A stretch of DNA of 64,000 bases from Apus apus (lineage: Eukaryota > Chordata > Aves > Apodiformes > Apodidae): NCBI RefSeq assembly GCF_020740795.1, contig NC_067290.1, positions 17,927,001 through 17,991,000 on the forward strand. Direction: 5' to 3'. Made by a program: the position numbers and the translations under genes. Positions 36,210 to 50,210 of the stretch are shown piece after piece. Under the pieces are notes generated by a model. The model did no database searches. It saw only the letters and a list, made by a program, of their open reading frames with translations, and was not told the DNA's origin. The number at the start of each line of letters is the position of its first letter. Positions within the stretch are counted from its first letter, which is position 1.

Positions 36210-39200
36210 CTATAATGACAATAAAAAGAGAGACCTATAGTTAATTTTACACAGTAAAAATGACTTAATCAAAAGCTGTGTAAATACTTATTTCAGCAAC
36301 CAGAGAAGAACACTTACTAAGAACCAAATGTGAAGTACAACTGTTGCTACTGAACAAGGGAGAAAACTTAAAACTAAGAAATACTCCAAACTGCTGTTTG
36401 ATCAGTTTTTAGCCCCATTTAACTTCTCATGTATCATGTCCCCTTACTTCCATGTCATGAAACCACAGCCAGTCTCGGGGAGGGACAACAGTGAGGAAGC
36501 AGCTTTCAAGAATCCGCCAGCCACACACTGTGGCTACACTGATGATAATAAGTACATTTCCTGATAAAATCAGTTTCCTTCCTATCTTTCCATTTAATTT
36601 TTCAAATGAGTTTCTGGTTCCTTGAAGCAGCAAACCTAGCACAAATAACAAAGAACAAGAGAAGGTAACTGAGATGACTTTGTCCCAAGGGCTGGGACAA
36701 AAGCTCACTGGCAGGAACAGGGAAGACAAGCGGGCATTCACGCTTCCACAGGGAATGGCTGTGCCAGCCTCCGACGCCATCTGCACACAATTGTCTGCAG
36801 TCCCCAATGCTGCTCTGACAAAATACACCAGCAAACTGTCTTTCAGAGACTCCTTCCCTTGTAAGTTATTATTTTAATATAAAAATAGCTTTTCATTTAA
36901 CCAATACCTTGGTAATTGGTCCTCACCTAACTTGAATAAATTTGTACCTTCATCCCTCCTGTATTCCTATCCAAACTCTAAAGTGCTCTCAGCTTAACTA
37001 CTCAAAATCTCTCCCTCCTGACCTGACATATCACAAGGCAGTTTATACTCTGAATACTCTGACTGTTCATGATCAATTCGACCCCTTCAACCCACCAGAA
37101 AGATGCATGCTCTCTGTGTCCACACAGCTTGAGGGAGGCAGAGCAAAATCAGGTTACCAGTTACATTAGTTGTCCATTATAAGCTGGATACCAATTGTAA
37201 CAGTTGCTCATGCTTGCCCACAGCCATTATATTGGTCATAAATACGATTCAAATTTTCTATACAGATCAGACTACAACAGATAGCCAGTGAAAGCAGGAC
37301 ACAAAGTTCATTAAGTCTACACTGGAACACAGAAACCAAGAGTTTCCAAGCAGAGCTCTGTACCTGCACCCAGTTTTTACTACAGACATGTAGAGACTTT
37401 ATGAAGTTACTTAATGGTTTCATGTGTTAAGAAAAACACAAAACACACAAAACACAAATTGCTCACATGTAACATCTGCATTTCAAGATGATTCAGACAA
37501 CAGAACATGCAGAAAGGTTCTACTCCGTGTCACAGGAAAACCCAAGTATCTAATAAGCCTCTCTTAGCACTAGTTTTCTGTCTAATGATAGATACCAAGA
37601 TGCTCTCACTGAAGCCAGATACACCAAAATACTTAATTTCATTACCACAGCTTATTATAAAGTCTATGCAACAGGTTATAATCAGGCCCCTGATGTGCCT
37701 CAACACCACCGGTATATGGATTTTCCACCCAACATATAATCTGTAACTCATTATATGCTACAATCTGCATACATTTCTGAGTGAAAAAAGATGATCTGGT
37801 CTTCAGCCTTAAATAACTATGATGCTGAAACTTTCTGCAGATGAGATCACGGTTATCTGTTCCACAGAAAAGTGAACAGGATAAGTAGCAACCTTGCATT
37901 TAAAGTCCCATATACAGCAATTTCTGACCATATGACTGAGAATAAGAAAAACACTTAAGAAAAAAATGTTTTGGTTACATGGAAAAGAATTTCAGATTGA
38001 TGCAACCACACTAAAAGCTGACAACAGTAGCTTGTGTCAAGCAACCTGCTAACCGCCCACTCGAAGGGAAAAAAAAAAAAAAGAAAAGAGATAAAGTGTC
38101 AAGAAATCTTCAAAGAGAGGGCAGATACCATCTCCCTACCGGATTACACATGATTAACCTCACTGCTTGAAGCTGCCACTTCTGCCCGGACTTAGTTATT
38201 TGCTGTTTACACAACCAGCTAAGTCAGAAACCCAAGCCATTCTTGGGAAATCCCAACTCAAGAATCTGAGAGCACCTTCAAAGTTTTGACTCTGCCCGAT
38301 TCTGGTGTGTTTGCTTGCCATGTTATTTCCAAGCCCAACCTCCACAGCTCCTCTTGCAGGGTGCTGAACTGCTTGAATGGAGATACAAATTTTAAAATTG
38401 AAATTCAACTCAACTAAAAACATTTACATAAAGAAGTCACACTGCATTTCCCTTGGAAGTCTGGAATCCAAAACAGACCAGCTTTAAAGTGCTCCTGCAG
38501 AGACACTTCACCCCATACTCTCCTGCTCCTTATCTGTGCCAGTGACAGCACACTACATTAATCAAGCCTTATCATTTTCTGGCCAGCCACCGAAATAACG
38601 AGCAGATCGTCTCCAAACCCCACATTTACATACTCCTTACATGCCTGGAGGGCTCACTGGTAAGGGCAAACCCAACTGAACACAGAGAGCAGGCAGTGGG
38701 ATGTGCAGGCACGGGTTTCTCCTGCCCCACCAAGGAAGGGAACAGAAAGCTGCTGAGACTTTGGTCAACACTGACCACACTTCAAGAATCTGCTGTACTA
38801 CTGGAATAGATTTATTTCATTTTTTTAAAATACTGCAAGTAATGCAATAGCTTTCCAGTTCCTAATCTGGTCATTTCCGTCAAAATAGCAGCAAGTTTAG
38901 GAAGGTTAAAGAACAGTTAAGCAACTGGCACACTAATAGTGGCAATCACAGGAGTAATAAAAGGCCCACACTGCCACTACAGCCAGGATACACTGCTTAC
39001 AAGCCCTTCATAACAAAAGGCAGGCAAAGCAAGTAAAGCAGCACATTTTTAACCACAGCAAACTATAACCATAGAAATCACAATCAAGTAAAGCAGCTGC
39101 AATATCCAAAATGTGCTCCAAGATTCCCTGCCTACCAAAAACACACTTGAAGAAGGGCTAACACTGACCTATCTAGCATCCCGAGCCCAGCCCATCCCTC

Positions 39201-42200
39201 CAGACACCATTCCTGCCTCTCCAGCCATCTGTGCCACATCCTATTCACACTGTTTGTCCAAGCATCCACCCTGCTCATGAGAGTTGTGAGCCCTTCTCCA
39301 GCTGTGGCCACAGGTAGCTTGCATTGCCTTCTGGAAACAAGGAAGAATTCAATAATACTTTGCAGCAGATACCAGTCATCTTCCCTTTCAGAATCTGAAC
39401 AAGGAAAGGAGAAAAAAAAAAAGTAACAGTGGAGAGAAACAAGCCTCATTCCCACTTCGGCTACAAGGATTTAACAGGCTCTGGCTTCTACTGCAGATTT
39501 TGGAGTCATAAGAACAGAAAGGTCTTTTTGATTTTCTCTTTTTCAAAAACAGAATGTGTCTGAGACTTCAGCTCAAATACTACACTATTATATTAGCATC
39601 ACCTATCACTTGAGCACAATAACCTGAACAGAACTCCTACATTTTTTGTACAGATAAACAGCTCCAGAAACAAGTATCAACCATTTTTTATCCCCAAATC
39701 TGCTCATCAGTTTACTTTTGTAACATTAAATGGTCCACATAAACAAAGAATACATTTAAATTACAAAAATCAACCCCCAACTCAGCCCCTTCCAAGTCTT
39801 CAAACCAGCACTTGCACTTAAGGAATAACTATATTGTCATTTACACTTTAAGAACAAATTTTCAATGCAAGTATCTGGAATAGGTATGTTTCCTTATACC
39901 TGAACATTAAGATATAGTTATTATTTGCTTGGACAATTTTCCCCTAATTTAAGAGGCAGCCTGGTTAACGATTCAACCAAGATCAGACACTGATGTGACC
40001 AGTAAGTGAACATGATCCTTTTTCCAGCATGAAGGATTGTCTTCTCCCCTTCTAAATCTGAGAGCAATTCAAGTAAATTAAGGTCTGCTTTCAAAGCTAT
40101 TTTTTAGCCAAATAAATTGTTTCACATTAGTTAAACTGTAGTTTACATCACAGGAGGAGAGATTTGTGCAACAATTCATGATCTTTGCAGCAAGGACATA
40201 TTGATACATGAAAAAGCTGAAATGTATTTGTCTATTCCAAATGTGGGTTTGGCCCCAGGGTCTTTACCATCAACTGTCATAAATACTGCATACAAATACT
40301 CTTTATTACCTTCTAATAACAGACCTACACAGAAATATTATGCTTGTAAATACCATAGCCTCAGAAAATGGAATATAAGCAAGACCTTTCCTGAGGGCTC
40401 ACTGCCTGCCTTACTGCACTCTTGAAATCAGAAAAAAAAAATTGGACTTTTAAGGTTCTGGCAAGCATCTCTCAGTGCTCCACCACCTGCATTTTCTTCT
40501 GAATCTCAAAGCTTCCCTTTAAAGCCTGTCTCGGGGCCATACCCAGAGCACTGATGCCCAGGAATTCTCCTGCTCTGCTCATAATCCCTACAGCTGGGCT
40601 TGGGAGTTGAGCAGCACAAATCACACTGCACATCCAACACATGGTAGTTCCTCGGACCTGGATTTCAACAGGGATATAGGAGGATAAGTTGCACCAGATT
40701 TTTCATGTGACCCTAATTTCTGTATCTGGGATTTCTTTGGTCCTGCTGCCTTGGGAAAAGGCAAGCCCCCCCCACCTCCTGCAGACACTGCAGAGCAGAG
40801 ACAGCAGCTGCCTTTATACCCACAGCAACACGCTGAGACCTTGAGGGACTCAGGCAATCCCCAGAAATGTGGATCTAATTACAATTGCTCTTACTTTCCC
40901 ACAACTATGTTATCAGAAGAACGAAAGTGGCATCAAGTGGGATTTGAGAGTCAAAAGCCTCATGTAACGTGAAGTACCGAGGATTTGGATAATTTCATGC
41001 TGTTCTGGCTTTGATGCAAGCAGTGATACCAGCAGACCTCTGCACAGTTCACTGTTTCTTTGAGAAAATGCATTTCATATGCTGTGCAGTGTGAAGTACA
41101 TGATTATTTTAATAATCCTAGTCACATATTAATAAATTTTTGCTCAAAGAACAACAAGCAAGCAGGACTGAAAGTATTTCTGTATTTATAAAACAGTGCC
41201 AGAACAATAATACAATAAGCAATACTTCTGAGTGATACTGTAAAGCAAGGCTGGAAACTAACCTATGAACACATTAAAAAAAAAAAATCATTAAAATAAT
41301 TTTATATCCAGCAGAATCAAAGCTTTGTAGAAATTAAGCCATAAAGATGACAGGGTGAGCACTCATTCTTGCATGCATATTTTCCAGCTCATTTGTGATG
41401 ACCACCATGGTCCCTTTTAGCAAGAAGAAAACAGATGAATGGAGAAATTGTCCTTGGTGTAGAACTGCAGAGCAGCACAGATGCTGTGCACATTTATCTG
41501 AGAAGTTCTCCATGTAATACAAGACCACAAGGCAATGATAGAAACAGTAAAAGAAGACTGGAAGGACAAAGAGCAAGAAAAGTGTGACTGAGCAGTATTT
41601 TGTTGAAAGAACAGTATTCTCCTTAAACACTGATGTGCTAACGCTGGGTTTTTATTTGGAAGAGAGATGCTTAAAAATAAAGAAATTAATCTGAGGAACA
41701 ACCACTTCTGGGCTGCAGGTTTTGCTTTTTCATGACATTGCCAGCAGGACAGTTATCTTTCAGCTGAAGAAAACAGCACTTGCTACTAACCTTCTAACCT
41801 TACACAGAAGGGCTCAGCAAGGTCTTTGAAAGTCTCTAAGTGTGAGCTCTGAACATTTGGGGGGAAAAAAAACAAAGAACAGAACTGCCTCACACACAGG
41901 CAGAAAGATGGTTCACCACAAAATAAACTGAGTACACTTAGAAGTGTATGGCCACCTCCAGAAACCCTCCAACAAACTGTTCAACATCCTCCTTGACCAT
42001 CCATCCCACTGTCTCCCATCTCCTTGGAAGAGTCCATTATAGGCAATGCAGAGACAAAGGAGCCTCAGCTCTGTCGTAATTTCTTCCTGGCCACAACAAC
42101 AAACCTTGAGCTGTTCAGATTTCAGAAGAGTATTTTAAACTTTCTTTGTCCACCAGAAGTTTTTAGAATTCAGGTCATTTCTCACAGTTTGAACATCTCC

Positions 42201-43509
42201 CACAGTACTTATGTTTTTAAACTTTTAAAAGTTCAAAATTATTAGTAGTAATGAATATTTACTGGTCTCACAAAGCTGCCAGCTCCCCTGTCTTTCAGAG
42301 TGAAAACCTGTTTTTTTTTCCATTTCCCTCTTTTTTTTTTTTAACAAATTAAGAATGGGAAAGTTATTGAATTAAATGCAAGCCATCACCTCCCTTTACA
42401 CAACAGGCATTACTTTGTGCTGGAAAAGAAGCTCACCATTGCCTCTGTGCCACTACAAAGTAGCTGAGACTCCTTGGATCATGCCTGTAAAAAGAATTCT
42501 CAATCCTTACTTGTTACAGGAGTCTTAGCATTGTTTATGTTTAATTATTAGGGCATATTTACAAATCAAAAGCCTATAAATCAAAGAGTGCTTTTTTCCC
42601 CCCAGTTACCACTGCACAGATTCTGCAGCCCACATCTGATTGTTTTTAGTGAAAATACACTAAAAATCACAAATCCAGTACTAATCAAGTTCCAGAACTG
42701 ATCTACAAAACTATTTCAGTATGACTACTCAATAGCATAGTGTTATAGGCTTTTCAATACTTTTACAGCTTTTGGGTTTTTTAACCTACATTATTTCATA
42801 TCATCTTATTACAAAATAATTTGATGTCAGGGCTGTAACATGTTTTGGAAGCAGTTTGACCAAAATTTTGCCATGCTGAAGCTGCAAGCAGTCACATAAG
42901 TTCTCAAAATACCCATTCAGTACAGAACTGAAAGCTGCAAACAACATTTCTTATAATTGATCACACAGGCACTACCACAAATCCAAACATGAAAGTAAAC
43001 TGGGACCATTATTCTCATATCAAATTAAATAAACATTTTTATATGGTGCTCCCTGCACAGCTGGACCTAGGGATCTGGTGGGATGCCAGCAAGAAGGAGC
43101 CCCAAGCCAGAGAAATTGGGTATTTGTTTGAAAATTTTCAGTGGAGAAGCACCACTGTTTACATTTTTTGCAAGTATACAGAATCTGCACAAAACTTCTC
43201 TCTTTTTTTTTTTCAAGGGAAATTGATAAATCCCCAACTGGGCTTTCTGATTAAAAAAACAAGAGCCAGAGATTGATCACAAACCTAGGTCTTCACCCAA
43301 TCTCACAGACTACTTAACCTCCTGGCCTGGGTCTTTGTGCTTCTCTCACCCTTTTAAAAAATAATTAAGAAAGAGTTGGCTAACACTGCATGGTGCACAT
43401 GTTTGGGCTACAGGTTTACTCTGATACACTTCTGTGAAGGCTTCATGATAAGACAGCAGGAAACAAAAGCTTCTGGGTGCTCTGGAGAATGAGGAGCCAT
43501 CCCTACCAG

Positions 43510-43530
43510 GTCTCCTGCAAAACAGGAGAC
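43510..43530. repeat. perfect 8-bp hairpin, 5-base loop
   Basis: GTCTCCTG, loop CAAAA, CAGGAGAC. It is intronic and too short to be a microRNA precursor. It is noted only as a local structure. Confidence 0.8.
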
Positions 43531-44080
43531 AACTCAGGAGCAAGAACTCTCCCTTTCAGAAGCTATTTAAATTGAAATCACAAGATGACAAAAGGAAGAG
43601 TTAAGCACAAGTTGTTCTTCAGGCTTCTTTAATACGAAAGCATGGAAGGAAAACAGCAAAGCTGGTGAGCAACAGTGCTGAGTATCAGTTATAGGAAGAG
43701 AGCTTGAGGTTTACTTAACCACTAATACCGTAAAATTGAACTTACAGCTTTTGCAGGAGGCAAAACAAAAGTCATGCTAGAGTTTTGGAAGGAGCACTGC
43801 TCTGCTTCTGCCTGAGAGCAAGAGCCTGCCTGGAAGCTCAGGCGGTGCTGGCAGTCTCACCCATCCTCCCATCTGCAGCACCTATCCGAGCTGCAACAGG
43901 AGATAATTTCGTATCTCATCTGCAGCAGATAACAGGTGCCAGCAGCAAAAGCCTTCAGGCTGCCCATGCTCACCCTGCGGCTGCTTTCCCTGCTTAGTCC
44001 AAATCTCTGGCACAGACCCGCTCCACCGGCACCTGCTCCCGGCCAGTCTCGGCTCCAGCCCGGGAGCTACGTGTGTATTT

Positions 44081-44140
44081 TATATACACACGCACACACT
44101 CATATAAATATACACACACACACAAACACTTATACACACA
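44081..44140. repeat. (CA)n/(TA)n compound microsatellite
   Basis: Imperfect ACAC and TATA units over about 60 bases in the large RYBP intron. It is preceded at 44,071 by GTGTGTAT, which can pair with the ATACACAC at 44,084. Confidence 0.85.
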
Positions 44141-46837
44141 ATAGCAAGGCAGTGCTAAAGTGCTGTTGACACTGCTGGACTTGCACCTGCATTCACCTGC
44201 TGGAATTCCTTCCAGTAGGAACATCCTTTAAGGAGTGAAATCAGGAAACGCCTTGAATTAGCTGCTTCTGCTTTCATTCAAAAATAAAGCACCTTTCCTC
44301 AAATAAGGAGTTCAACACACTTCTAAATAAATTTAAAACAAGAAAAGAATTGGCAAAACACCAAGTTTACCACATTTTAAGCTCACTTTGTCTTGTTTGA
44401 TGGGGAAGCAAAACTGTCCAAATGATCACAACTTCATCATGCTTACAAATACTATAAAGCTACTTCTGATTCATGCCTATATATAAAATCTAAAGACAGA
44501 TGTACACAGAATTTGTTTCTCAGATACTTTCTTGGTCCACTGTTTTAAATAAAACACAAGTTTTCTACTAAGATTTTTCAATAGCCCATTTAAAAAATAA
44601 CAAAAAATTAAGAAAAAGAGCACAATACATCTTTTCTGCTTAAAACAAAATTTGCAATATGTAATAGATTAAAAGAGCATCAATTCCCATTGCAACATCA
44701 CCCTAAATTCGAGTGGAACAAGAACTTTACAACTCCCTTTCTTGCTCTCTGCCTAAGCATTTGCCTACCACCAGTGGTAAAGTCCACAGTTAAGCATTCA
44801 GAAGAAAAAGCACTGCCTCTTAATCATTTATTGCATTTGTAGGGAAGAAGTTCTGTAGCAGTAAAAAAACACCTGTGCTAATATACACAAAATCCACAAG
44901 TGGGCATTTATGAAATGAGATGCAACCGTAAATGTGAAGATCACACTAAGCCTGAACTTGAAAAGATGGCCCTGAGATTCCTAAAACATTTTCCCTAGGT
45001 ATGCGAATTTCTCTGGTCACCAATAATTTTAGTCATAAGTTGCAAGTGCTGTGCAAGCTTCATTTCTAGAAACCGACTGCAATCACCCTGATCAAGCTAT
45101 TGACCCATTTACTGATTCACTTAGAGCTCCAGGTTAATCCATCACAGAAAATTCAAATCACTGCTTCAGCAGGTTGTACACCGAAACAGGAACATTGGTT
45201 GTGCAGATGCTTCTGCTGCTCTCATCTACAGACACACCTTACTGCAAAATACCAAATGTTCCCTGATTTACAAGGACTCACAAAATTGTTATGGAAAATT
45301 CCCTCATCTCAGCACAAAATTTACCTGCCTGCTACCACCAGAATGATGATAAAACTAAGACCATTTCCCTTGCTTGTCAAAAATAAGCTGCTCTCACCAG
45401 CAAAAATTTGAAAACAGTTCATAAAGCTGGTGGCAACCAAGATGTGCATAATAAAACATTCAGATTTATAACAAAACCAATTATTTAAATACTTCTTCCT
45501 ATTTGACTGTTTATTAAGCTATGTATAATCCTGAGGAAAGTGATAGGCTCAAAACTTCCTGTTGAGTAACAGGGTGCAGTTGGCAGCAGGAGGGTATGAA
45601 TGAGTCTAATGAAAATTTAACACGTAGATCCCCCAAAGCAACTGCTCATGGTTACTGTATTATAATTTAAAATAATGAAACTATGAGGAAAAGCAGAGTT
45701 TTAGCAATTCTTACTAAAACTAAAAACAAGGAATACCAGACTTAGTAGTTTAGAAGTGCTTTATCACTGTTGCTCATATATATGTTTCCATTTCAGACAC
45801 TGAAATCCTGAGTAGTAACAGAAATTGTCATGTATACACCATCCTTTAATCTAGCTTGACACGTCCCATCTGGGAGCACCTGCAGCAGGAGAGACACCAA
45901 ACTTGGAAAACAAAACAGACATATACTGAGAAAATGAGCTCCTTGCCAAAAGAGAGATTTCAGTTAAATTCTGAAGTTGATTCTCTCCCCACAAGTTTGT
46001 AACATATATTTCCAAAACTATCTTTCTTGAAGGTGTGCTACTGGGCAAGCACAGAGAAAAACCTGTACTTTTCTCTTGTAAGAAGATGAATTACATGAGC
46101 ATTCTCTCTTAACACGCTTAAGCATCTCCAATGTATCAACATACAATGCTAAAGAATGTGGTATCACCATTCCTGAAGAAGTCTGTCAATTTCTTTTTAA
46201 GAGAAAATTTAACAATGTCTAATCTGTCTGCAAAAAGTGAACATTTAAATAATGAGTTTAAAACACCACCTGTTATACAGCAAGAGCTGAATGAGATTAA
46301 GGTTTTGAAGCTGCATACCAATATCATTGGTCCAGACTTTGTGTTTTGACAACACATTTCCAACATCTATAATTTTTATTAGCAAATGGAAGCTAAATTT
46401 CAACTTTCAAAGGAGGAGAGTTTCTATCACTAGCAAGAACTACACAAAGGGGTTTTCAGTCACTTAAGCATAATGCTTAGAGATACATAATACTTACTCT
46501 CTTTGAGAAACGCAGATAAGCTGAACACCTAACCTCTGGATAAGGAGACACAACAGCTTTCCTTAAAACAACCAAGAGATTTCTATTGAGTAACAATTTT
46601 GCAGAGTCCCCTGGCAAGGCAGGGGTGGGCTGGTTTATCAGAGTAAAATTTCACTGTGCTTGCATGACACAGGAACACTCTACACTTTGAAAAACAGATT
46701 TCTCACTTAGAAAAAAAGATTTCTCTTATCATTTACCAACTGGGCTAAATTCCCATTGAAGCAAAACAAGAAACTACCATTTCTACAACAGATGCTGAAC
46801 AGTCTCAATAGGCTGTAAATCTCTAGGGATGCCATAA

Positions 46838-46870
46838 GAAAAAAAAAAAAAAAAAGAAAAAAAAAAAAAA
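46838..46870. repeat. poly(A)-rich tract
   Basis: About 33 bases of A broken by one G, in the large RYBP intron. No retroposed sequence is recognisable upstream. Confidence 0.9.
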
Positions 46871-47787
46871 GCAGCCAATTGAGCAAGGCAGTAACTTTAA
46901 TTCAGCCACATCAGACACTGCAGGCTTTACCTTAATGAGAAACTGAGTTTTTCCAGCAAGCAAAACATCCTTTTTATTAAAAAAAAAAAAAGCAGCATCA
47001 ATGATAGGATTTCCTTTCACGTGAAAGTGACATTTCAAGAGTCCTTGAACAACCAGGAATGTGGCTTTGCCAACAAAGCTCCAGCCTGCAGCAGCTATGT
47101 TACTTAAGATACATGCTGGGCTGCTGCACTGTGGATGGGACGCTGCTCTGATGCTCTCAGGAACCCAACACAGCACCAGGTAGCAGCACAGGCAAGTGGT
47201 ACTCCACCTGCTCCTTCACACCTCTGGCTCAGCACAACCTGCAGTGAAACAGTCACTGTCAGTGTTTAAGAGGAAACACTATTGTTCAATGAATCAGTTT
47301 GCTTTGCTAAAAACAACAAGAAATAAAAGACACTAAAGGATGATAGGCAGACAGGCATTTTCAAAAGGCCACCATGTGCTCAGAGGAGCTCTTCTTCCCC
47401 ACTGTGTTCTCTGAACACAATCTGATTACTGAACACAGACATATAAGTGACATTTGAGTGAGTGGTTCCATCCAGGTGGCACAATGTGCAGCAATCCTGC
47501 ATGTGCATGCTCTGCTGCCCAGGAAGGCTGGAGGAGAAGGCAGGTGCTGGGCTGCCATCAATGGCTGCTTTTCCAGCACCATGGGAACAAGACAGTCTGA
47601 GAGAACAGAAACTTTTGTTTTCAGAATTACTACTCCTGGGTGTGAGGACCCAGATGGTTTCAAAATTTGCCAGGAAGCAGTACTACAATGCTCAGCTCAG
47701 GAGCTTTCTCCCTCTAACTAGAAAGCCTTAGAAGAAACCTAGTTAGTAAACTGCTGGTTCCCTACTTGGAGTACCAGTGAGAGTTAC

Positions 47788-47811
47788 CTATCCTACACAC
47801 TATCCTACACA
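47788..47811. repeat. exact 12-bp tandem duplication
   Basis: CTATCCTACACA occurs twice head to tail in the large RYBP intron. It is a small local duplication with no evident function. Confidence 0.9.
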
Positions 47812-48066
47812 ACAAAAAGCCAGAAATCATTAGTTAAAATAGCAGAAACATTTCTGAATCCTCTGCAAGCCAGAGGATGTACCTGCAAATAACAACTACT
47901 TGTCCAGACAGAACTATTATTTTAAAAGAAAGTTCTCAGATAAGGTAATCTTGAACCTAAAATGTTCATTTCATTATACTCTTGACTACTAGCACCATTA
48001 TCATCAACCTGATGACTAATATTTTGCAGTTTTGCATACACTTAAATGCTTGCATTTACTGTACAG

Positions 48067-48081
48067 ACACACACACACACA
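48067..48081. repeat. short (CA)n microsatellite
   Basis: About seven CA units in the large RYBP intron. Confidence 0.9.
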
Positions 48082-50195
48082 AAACCCTGAATTGCCAGAA
48101 TCCTGGTGCTAGCCCCAAGGAGGGAAAGCAAACCAATTCAGTAAAAAATTCATTTTTTTTTTGTTAATTCTTCAAAACAATTCTGCTGCTCCATCCTAAA
48201 TAAGTGGATAGTCTCTCTGAAAACTACCAGACACACTGTGAACCTGTGCCAGCTGCAAATCACTCCAACCACCCTGGCACCATCATTTAAAGTCATTTTC
48301 CATTTAAAGAGTCTCCCATCAGCGCCAGCACAGCCTTTCATTACCCATCCCACTTAATACCCACAATCTCCACAGCTCACTCACCCGGTCTCCACTGACC
48401 AAGCAGCACATAGAGACTGATGTGCAGATTATTGGGATTCCTAATGCTTTTTCTCCCCGCTGGCTGAGCTCTTGGCAGCCTGCCTGACCTGCAACACGTG
48501 TGGGTTTGTCAGCCTAATGCACTGTGTCATCTGCAGAGTCTGGGGACAAAGCAGGACCCAACGGCATCCGCACAGCAACAGCCAACAGCTCCCAAAACTT
48601 CCAGCTACTACACTTCCCATCACTGGAGGAGAAAGAGGTACAGAAGTGAGTGTTTGGGTATTTGCCACCTCTTACTTTCTGAGAGGCAAAGATGCAAGGT
48701 AAGGGCAAAGCAATCAGCACAATCCTTTAACCGAAGGCTGGAGAGTCAACACAGGGCTTTCCCGTACAAAACATCCGTCCCCACTTGAAGGTTGTCTTGC
48801 AATGACTCAAAATCTGCATGTCAAGATTCTGGATTTGAATAGCTTTTTTTTCCACATAACCCACCTTTTTTTAACTAAACAATGACTGTGAAAATTCAGA
48901 GATACGCTTTCAAAACTGAGTTGTGACCCAGTCAGTCATCACTCACCAGCTTAAGAGGCTGCTATTAAACTGTATATATACCTGACATTTAGTCAATGAA
49001 GAAAGAAATGAAGCTTGGGCACTTTTTTCTATATAAAAGATACACTGAGACATTTTCAAGCGTCAGGCAATACATCAGCCCTGCAAATCCTCCTGTAAAT
49101 TCTTACAGGATGAATATACAAAAGAAAATGCCACACAACCTGCAAATATTAAAAAAAAGCTAATTAAACATCATATCTAACTACAAAACATAATGAAAGT
49201 GAAACGGGTTTGTAGATGAATGAAATACAGAAGCTGGCAGAGATCTTACTTGGAAATGCAAGAAAACAGAAGATACAACTGAAGTTTCACTTCCTCTGCA
49301 CAACAAAACAGGATAGAAAGAAAGCTCAAGCACAAGACATGGCGTGTCCTCTACAACCTCCTCAGACACCACCTGCTGCCCACACACAACCAAGTTTTCT
49401 AGTTTGTAACCATGTCAGATTACAGATTTTTTGTGAATCATCATCTGAGCAGGGAAAGATGAAGTTTACCAACTATATAACTAAATGCAGGGATTTTTAG
49501 ACAACATATAATAAACCTATTTTTCTTCTAATAAATAGATACTAATTATTTTATAATTGCAAACATAGTAACAGAACAACTTAAGGGAAGTCTTGAAAAC
49601 CACTGCTAAGCAGCCAGATGGTGTTGGGTTTGGTTCTAGTTCACGTGTATCATCCAGCTCTCAACTTCACAATGTCCAGGCACTTCAGTCTTGGGTGTAC
49701 TTATCAAGACACACCTTGGTTAAGTTTATTTCCATTTAACTGTGACCAACAGCACCTTGCTTGCCTGAGGATGACTATAGCTGAAGAATATAAACAAAGG
49801 TTTTCTGCACCCCTGCTACACTGGACTACACCACACTGACGATACACACCTACCAGATTAGAGAAATTACTGTCTTCTAGAGATTTGCAGAAATGACTCA
49901 GTGAAATTCTACTATTTTACTTTGCTTCCTCCTCTATTTTCTTCCTGAATTTGTGCAGCTAATTGCTTATCACCAGAATTTCCAAGTTAAAGCAAGCTAA
50001 AACCAGAACCTTGTTTTTACTCAAATGCATTGCAGGAATAGTGGGAACTGAGTTGAGCAACCTCTTCCTAGGGAGCTCATACCCTTGCTCTGCACCCAAA
50101 TTGGGGAAAAAAAAAGAGCAAAAACTTTCAGGGCTGGCATAATTTTGTGAGCAATGACACACACGAACCATCTAGAGAAAAACCAGAAAATGTGC

Positions 50196-50210
50196 TCATC
50201 ATCATCATCA
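50196..50210. repeat. short (ATC)n microsatellite
   Basis: Five trinucleotide units in the large RYBP intron. Confidence 0.85.

Noticed and set aside
41955..41975. possible zinc-finger exon of RYBP (Gly-Phe-Trp on minus)
   Set aside because: The codons after Gly-Phe-Trp do not continue with the expected Asp and Cys pattern and no splice sites frame it. The exon must be outside the window.
46838..46870. retroposed pseudogene tail
   Set aside because: The A-tract has no recognisable processed cDNA on either side and no target-site duplication that I can see.
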